Assembly (NCBI GenBank): GCA_020152595.1
Contig: JAIGNY010004072.1
Location: 3,066,501 to 3,130,500, forward strand
Origin: Chiridota heheva
Lineage: Eukaryota; Echinodermata; Holothuroidea; Apodida; Chiridotidae
Reading direction: 5' to 3'
DNA length: 64,000 nt
The first letter of the stretch is position 1; each line of letters begins with the position of its first letter. Shown one piece after another: positions 60,403-64,000 of this stretch. The notes under the pieces are model-generated. The model was given only the letters and a program-made list of their open reading frames with translations. It made no database searches and was not told where the DNA came from. Made by a program: the position numbers and the translations under genes.

Positions 60403-62281
60403 GCTTGATTATACAGCATCACCAATGAACAATGTACAACTATTATTGTGAATAAATGGCACAGCATACAGATATTTAGGGAGGAAAATTTGGTGAATCA
60501 CTCACAAGAACTCGAACACAAATTATATATAAAACAAAAACTTAATCAATCAGTAAATTCAGTAATTATTCAGTAAATATAAGCAAACAATTTACCTGCA
60601 TCAATTTTGAAGACAATCTTAGTTTCAGTACAAATTAAAGATCTTCAAAACTGTTAGTTACTGCAGATTTTAATATGATAGACTACAAAATACAATTATG
60701 GTACAGATCAGAAGAATGTATTTATCTTTGTAATACAAATCTGAAACGGTTTGTACTTTTGTGAAATGAACTGTTTAAAAAACTATGTTGAAAATCACAG
60801 ATTATCATTTTGTCACTTGAGCAATTATTCTTTTGAAAGGTGTTAATGATTTGTTCCTTATAAAATCACACATTGTTTACAATAACATGCAAGTCAAGCA
60901 AAGCATTTGTTATTGTTGCAGAAACTTAGAATACTTGCTTATTATCTAGATGTGTTATATTACATAATCTAATATTTGTACATTTCCTTTTCGATATATA
61001 TGTTATAAGACTGACAGATCTTGTTATAAAGCCTTGCACTTGTGTGCTTTTAATGATTTCACTTGTCAACCCTTCGAGGTGCTAGTAGTGCTGATTTGAC
61101 TTCATGTATGTTTTAAGGCTATACTTTTCCATCTTGACCCTCAATACAACATGACAAATTGAACTTCTGTGAAATATAATCCATGGCTAAAAGTCTCTCT
61201 AAAGGGTTCAACCATATTGAGATGGAAAATGTAATGCCTATTTATTCCAAAAAGGCAATGTTTACAAACATCAGTTTAAATGGAGATCAAAAATGCCCCA
61301 ATGTATTAACAATCTTGCTTATCATGGAGAAGCCAAACAGGTTGTTTAAATCAGCAGGCAGTCTGGAATGAGTGCTAAGAGTCATGATTGTAAATAGCAC
61401 TAATTTGACTTGCTGACTACATCAAGTCTCTCTCTGAAGTAAAATAGTTTTAATATCACCACAAACTTCATCAGTAAAGTAAAAAATGATTACCTGAAAA
61501 AGTGTTCTTTATTAGAAGGGAGTTGGCATCACAAATTACATAAAAACTAGAGGAAAATTTAGTGCTCATCTGCAGTTACTGGATTTTCAAAAAAGTCGAA
61601 GAAATGGACAAAATCCATTGACATCAAAAGTTTTTTTTGACTAGGTGGAATAGTCAGTCTACTCCTTTTTTAGTGTCTGAGATCATTGCCTTAGAGAAAA
61701 TCTGATAGTATCAGCACAAAAGTGAGCTGAAAATAAGGAACAAAATGGAAGAGAAGGCTGCACAATGATTTGTGGAGCATTGAAAAGAAATGCAGTACCT
61801 GAAGGGATAGCAAATAGAGACTATTACAAAGTTAACTCTGTATAAGAAGTATACTTTGGAAGAATTTGTGGCATGATTGGGGGAAAGGGTGTCTTCTTAT
61901 ATCTGAAAGTAAACCAAGTGAGATAAATTTGTTTGACCAAAAGAGTAGCATTGTAGGTTGCACAGAAAAGTTGAGCAGAACCCTCAAGCAGCTGGGTCAG
62001 TATCTAAAAAGTGTACATAGCTAATACCAAAGTGATATATTCAATTTGGGGATCAGAAAAACAAAAATTAAAATCACAATGGAAAAAAACATAAAAAAAC
62101 ATAAAAAAACAAACAGATCAGACAGAAAAATTACAATCTTAGCTGATTTCACTTTGAATTCTGAAAATATGAAAAAAATTGTGAAGTGAGAATAATCTAT
62201 AAGCAAAACAGAAATAATTTATGAGCTGGGCAGAAATTTGCGACAATAATACTATTAGAGTCACAGCAAAAAAATCTGGTC
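60403..62281. other. Non-coding stretch, no gene seen
   Basis: AT-rich. Splice-donor-like words on the minus strand (61491, 60592) have no coding text behind them. A short tandem 'acataaaaaac' x3 is at 62089-62110. Confidence 0.4.
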
Positions 62282-63240
62282 TTAACCTTTTGGGGACTGC
62301 GGGAGGATATATCTGCCAAACACAATCGCCCACCTCAGACTGTGCGTGGATATATCCGCCGATTTGACTTGTTAAATTTAAGCTATTACTGCACTACTCC
62401 CGCACTAAACTAATACTGCACTACTCTTTCCACAGACACACATAAACAAGCCAAATCGTTTAATGAACTGATTCTGCGAATGTTGATACCAAATTCCAAG
62501 GAGGGTAACATTTAATCATTTTGAGAAATTTTGGAATGAAAAAAGGAAAACGTGTACGTACTGCTGAAGAAGCATTTTTGCGGTTCGAGATAAGTGATGA
62601 TGAGGATTTTCGGGGAGATATTTTGATCGGAATCATCAGAAAGTGATAGTGATTCAGTAAGTGAAACTAAAAGCTAACGTTAGGCTTAAATAACGATAGA
62701 TAGATAGTTAGACCTAGGCCTGGATGGGAACAAAAGCCTGGAAGAATGGGTAGTGTTCCATGAGCTATGTAATACTCTACACGTACTGTACTGTACATGC
62801 ACAGTACTATGTATATTTGTGTAATTGAGTGCTAGTGGTATCATGAAATGTACAATTATCGGGATATTAACATTAACATATAAGAATAAAGGTACTCAAA
62901 TGTTATGTCATTAATAAAGAGAATTTATTTCTGCATATTTTTTGCAGAGAAAGTTAGTAAGTTATATAAACAACTAAGTTTTTACAAATGGTTGAACAAA
63001 AAATGTAAAAAAATATGAAATATTGGTTAATTATGCATATATTTGCATTTTTATTAAATTATCCTTACCATGATATGTATTATTGAATTAAGTTATTTCA
63101 AGTATTATTTGATTGAGCTGTTTGTTCTGAACAAACTTGGTGTGCAACAATTTTTCATAAAGTACTTCCAACTATTCTATTTTGAAAATATAATTTTTAA
63201 ATTTTAATTTTTCTCTAAAAAAATCCAGTCCCCCAACGAA
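62282..63240 (+). mobile_element. Decayed piggyBac-like element, probable
   Basis: TTAA (62282-62285) followed by 'ccttttggggactgcggg'. Two direct copies of 'ggatatatcYgcc' (62305-62317 and 62348-62360), each with the palindrome ggatatatcc or a near form, sit just inside. A transposase-like first exon is at 62536. At 63225-63238 'ccagtcccccaacg' resembles a decayed reverse complement of the left end, but no TTAA follows; it abuts the 36-bp minisatellite. The right boundary is tentative. Confidence 0.45.
62536..62670 (+). pseudogene. Broken piggyBac-like transposase first exon, second locus
   Basis: The ATG at 62536 opens MKKGKRVRTAEEAFLRFEIS then DDEDF, a basic/helical start followed by acidic residues, the same layout as at 17308-17497 (compare VERAFRLL with AEEAFLRF). 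The frame stops at 62644-62646. A one-base shift at about 62610 would continue as SESSESDSDS up to a donor-like 'tcaGTAAGTG' (62659), i.e. the Ser/Asp-rich linker usual in these proteins. No catalytic core follows within the next 600 bp. Family call is by layout and TTAA context. Confidence 0.4.
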
Positions 63241-63253
63241 CAGATTCCTCAAT

Positions 63254-64000
63254 CATATTGAGATGAAAAGCCTATCATTCATTCAGGTCAATATTGAGTT
63301 AAAAAGCCTACCATTCATTCAGGTCAATATGGAGATGAAAAGCCTACCATTCATTCAGGTCAATATTGAGTTAAAAAGCCTACCATTCATTCAGGTCAAT
63401 ATGGAGATGAAAAGCCTACCATTCATTCAGGTCAATATTGAGTTAAAAAGCCTACCATTCATTCAGGTCAATATTGAGATGAAAAGCCTACCATTCATTC
63501 AGGTCAATATTGAAATAAAAAGCCTACCATTCATTCAGGTCAATATGGAGATGAAAAGCCTATCATTTATTCAGGTCAATATTGAAATAAAAAGCCTACC
63601 ATTCATTCAGGTAAATATTGAAATAAAAAGCCTATCATTCATTCAGGTCAATATTGAGATGAAAAGCCTACCATTCATTCAGGTCAATATTGAAATAAAA
63701 AGCCTACCATTCATTCAGGTCAATATTGAGATGAAAAGCCTACCATTCATTCAGGTCAATATTGAGATGAAAAGCCTATCACTCATTCAGGTCAATATTG
63801 AGATGAAAAGCCTACCAATTCATTCAGGTCAATATTGAGATGAAAAGCCTACATCATTCAGGTCAATATTGAGATGAAAAGCCTACCATTCATTCAGGTC
63901 AATATTGAGATGAAAAGCCTATCATTCATTCAGGTCAATATTGAGATAAAAATCTTACCGATCATTCAGGTCAATATTGAGATGAAAAGCCTACCATTCA
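63254..64000 (+). repeat. 36-bp minisatellite, more than 20 units, open at window edge
   Basis: Unit 'atgaaaagcctaccattcat' + 'tcaggtcaatattgag'. The early units alternate 'gagttaaaaag' and 'gagatgaaaag' types (a 72-bp higher-order period at 63263-63480); later ones are mostly one type. Because 36 is 12 codons, a stop-free frame of MKSLPFIQVNIE repeats runs 191 codons until indels near 63812-63853 break it. The array continues past the window. Confidence 0.95.

Noticed and set aside
63263..63838. 191-residue open frame of 12-residue repeats
   Set aside because: It is the translation of a 36-bp minisatellite. Frame is lost at small indels near the right side, and there is no family similarity or splice context.

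Overview
This window looks like non-coding or very gene-poor nuclear DNA from an AT-rich animal genome. A marine invertebrate, possibly an echinoderm, is the best guess; that rests on the style of the dispersed repeats and is an inference. There are no operons and no long conserved ORFs. Instead there are intron-type splice signals, a tRNA-derived SINE, piggyBac-like TTAA elements, foldback MITEs and a very heavy load of micro-, mini- and satellite DNA. Nearly every long open frame is a translated tandem repeat. One weak two-exon candidate gene (minus strand, 38549-39529) is the only host-like coding signal found.

Layout, 1-20 kb: a dispersed repeat interrupted by an 18-bp minisatellite (1-857). 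Three diverged ~310-bp repeats (3275-3965). A dispersed repeat (7220-11710) split by a 3.4-kb, 110-bp satellite of about 31 units, with an uninterrupted relative at 12712-13370. A tri-duplicated ~820-bp unit with (CATA)n (13800-16270). A polypyrimidine tract (16458-16665). A TTAA-flanked piggyBac-like element (16725-19387) carrying a broken transposase first exon and an unrelated-looking GC-rich exon.

20-46 kb: foldback elements at 19883-20044 and 20579-20756; degenerate tandem repeats at 21880-22590; two copies of a ~560-bp palindromic foldback element (27685-28255 and 35720-36271); a 57-bp minisatellite (28592-29116); large microsatellites (33200-33520 and 34528-34998); a 21-bp minisatellite (36386-36991); two short piggyBac-type MITEs (37137-37225 and 37370-37470); the candidate gene; then a 2.75-kb, 40-bp satellite (42336-45085) lying between two (TA)n tracts.

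46-64 kb: a SINE with a 13-bp target-site duplication (49156-49340); 47-bp repeats with a ~390-bp duplication (50650-53226); a 5.4-kb GC-richer block bounded by 37-bp perfect inverted repeats (54420-59834), with a related MITE abutting its left end; a dispersed repeat (59930-60402); a second decayed piggyBac-like fragment (62282-63240); and a 36-bp minisatellite running off the right edge (63254-64000).

No gene cooperation or pathway can be inferred. What the window offers is a dense record of transposition and local tandem amplification. The least explained object is the GC-rich inverted-repeat-bounded block at 54-60 kb. The most readable one is the piggyBac-like element with possible exon capture at 16.7-19.4 kb.
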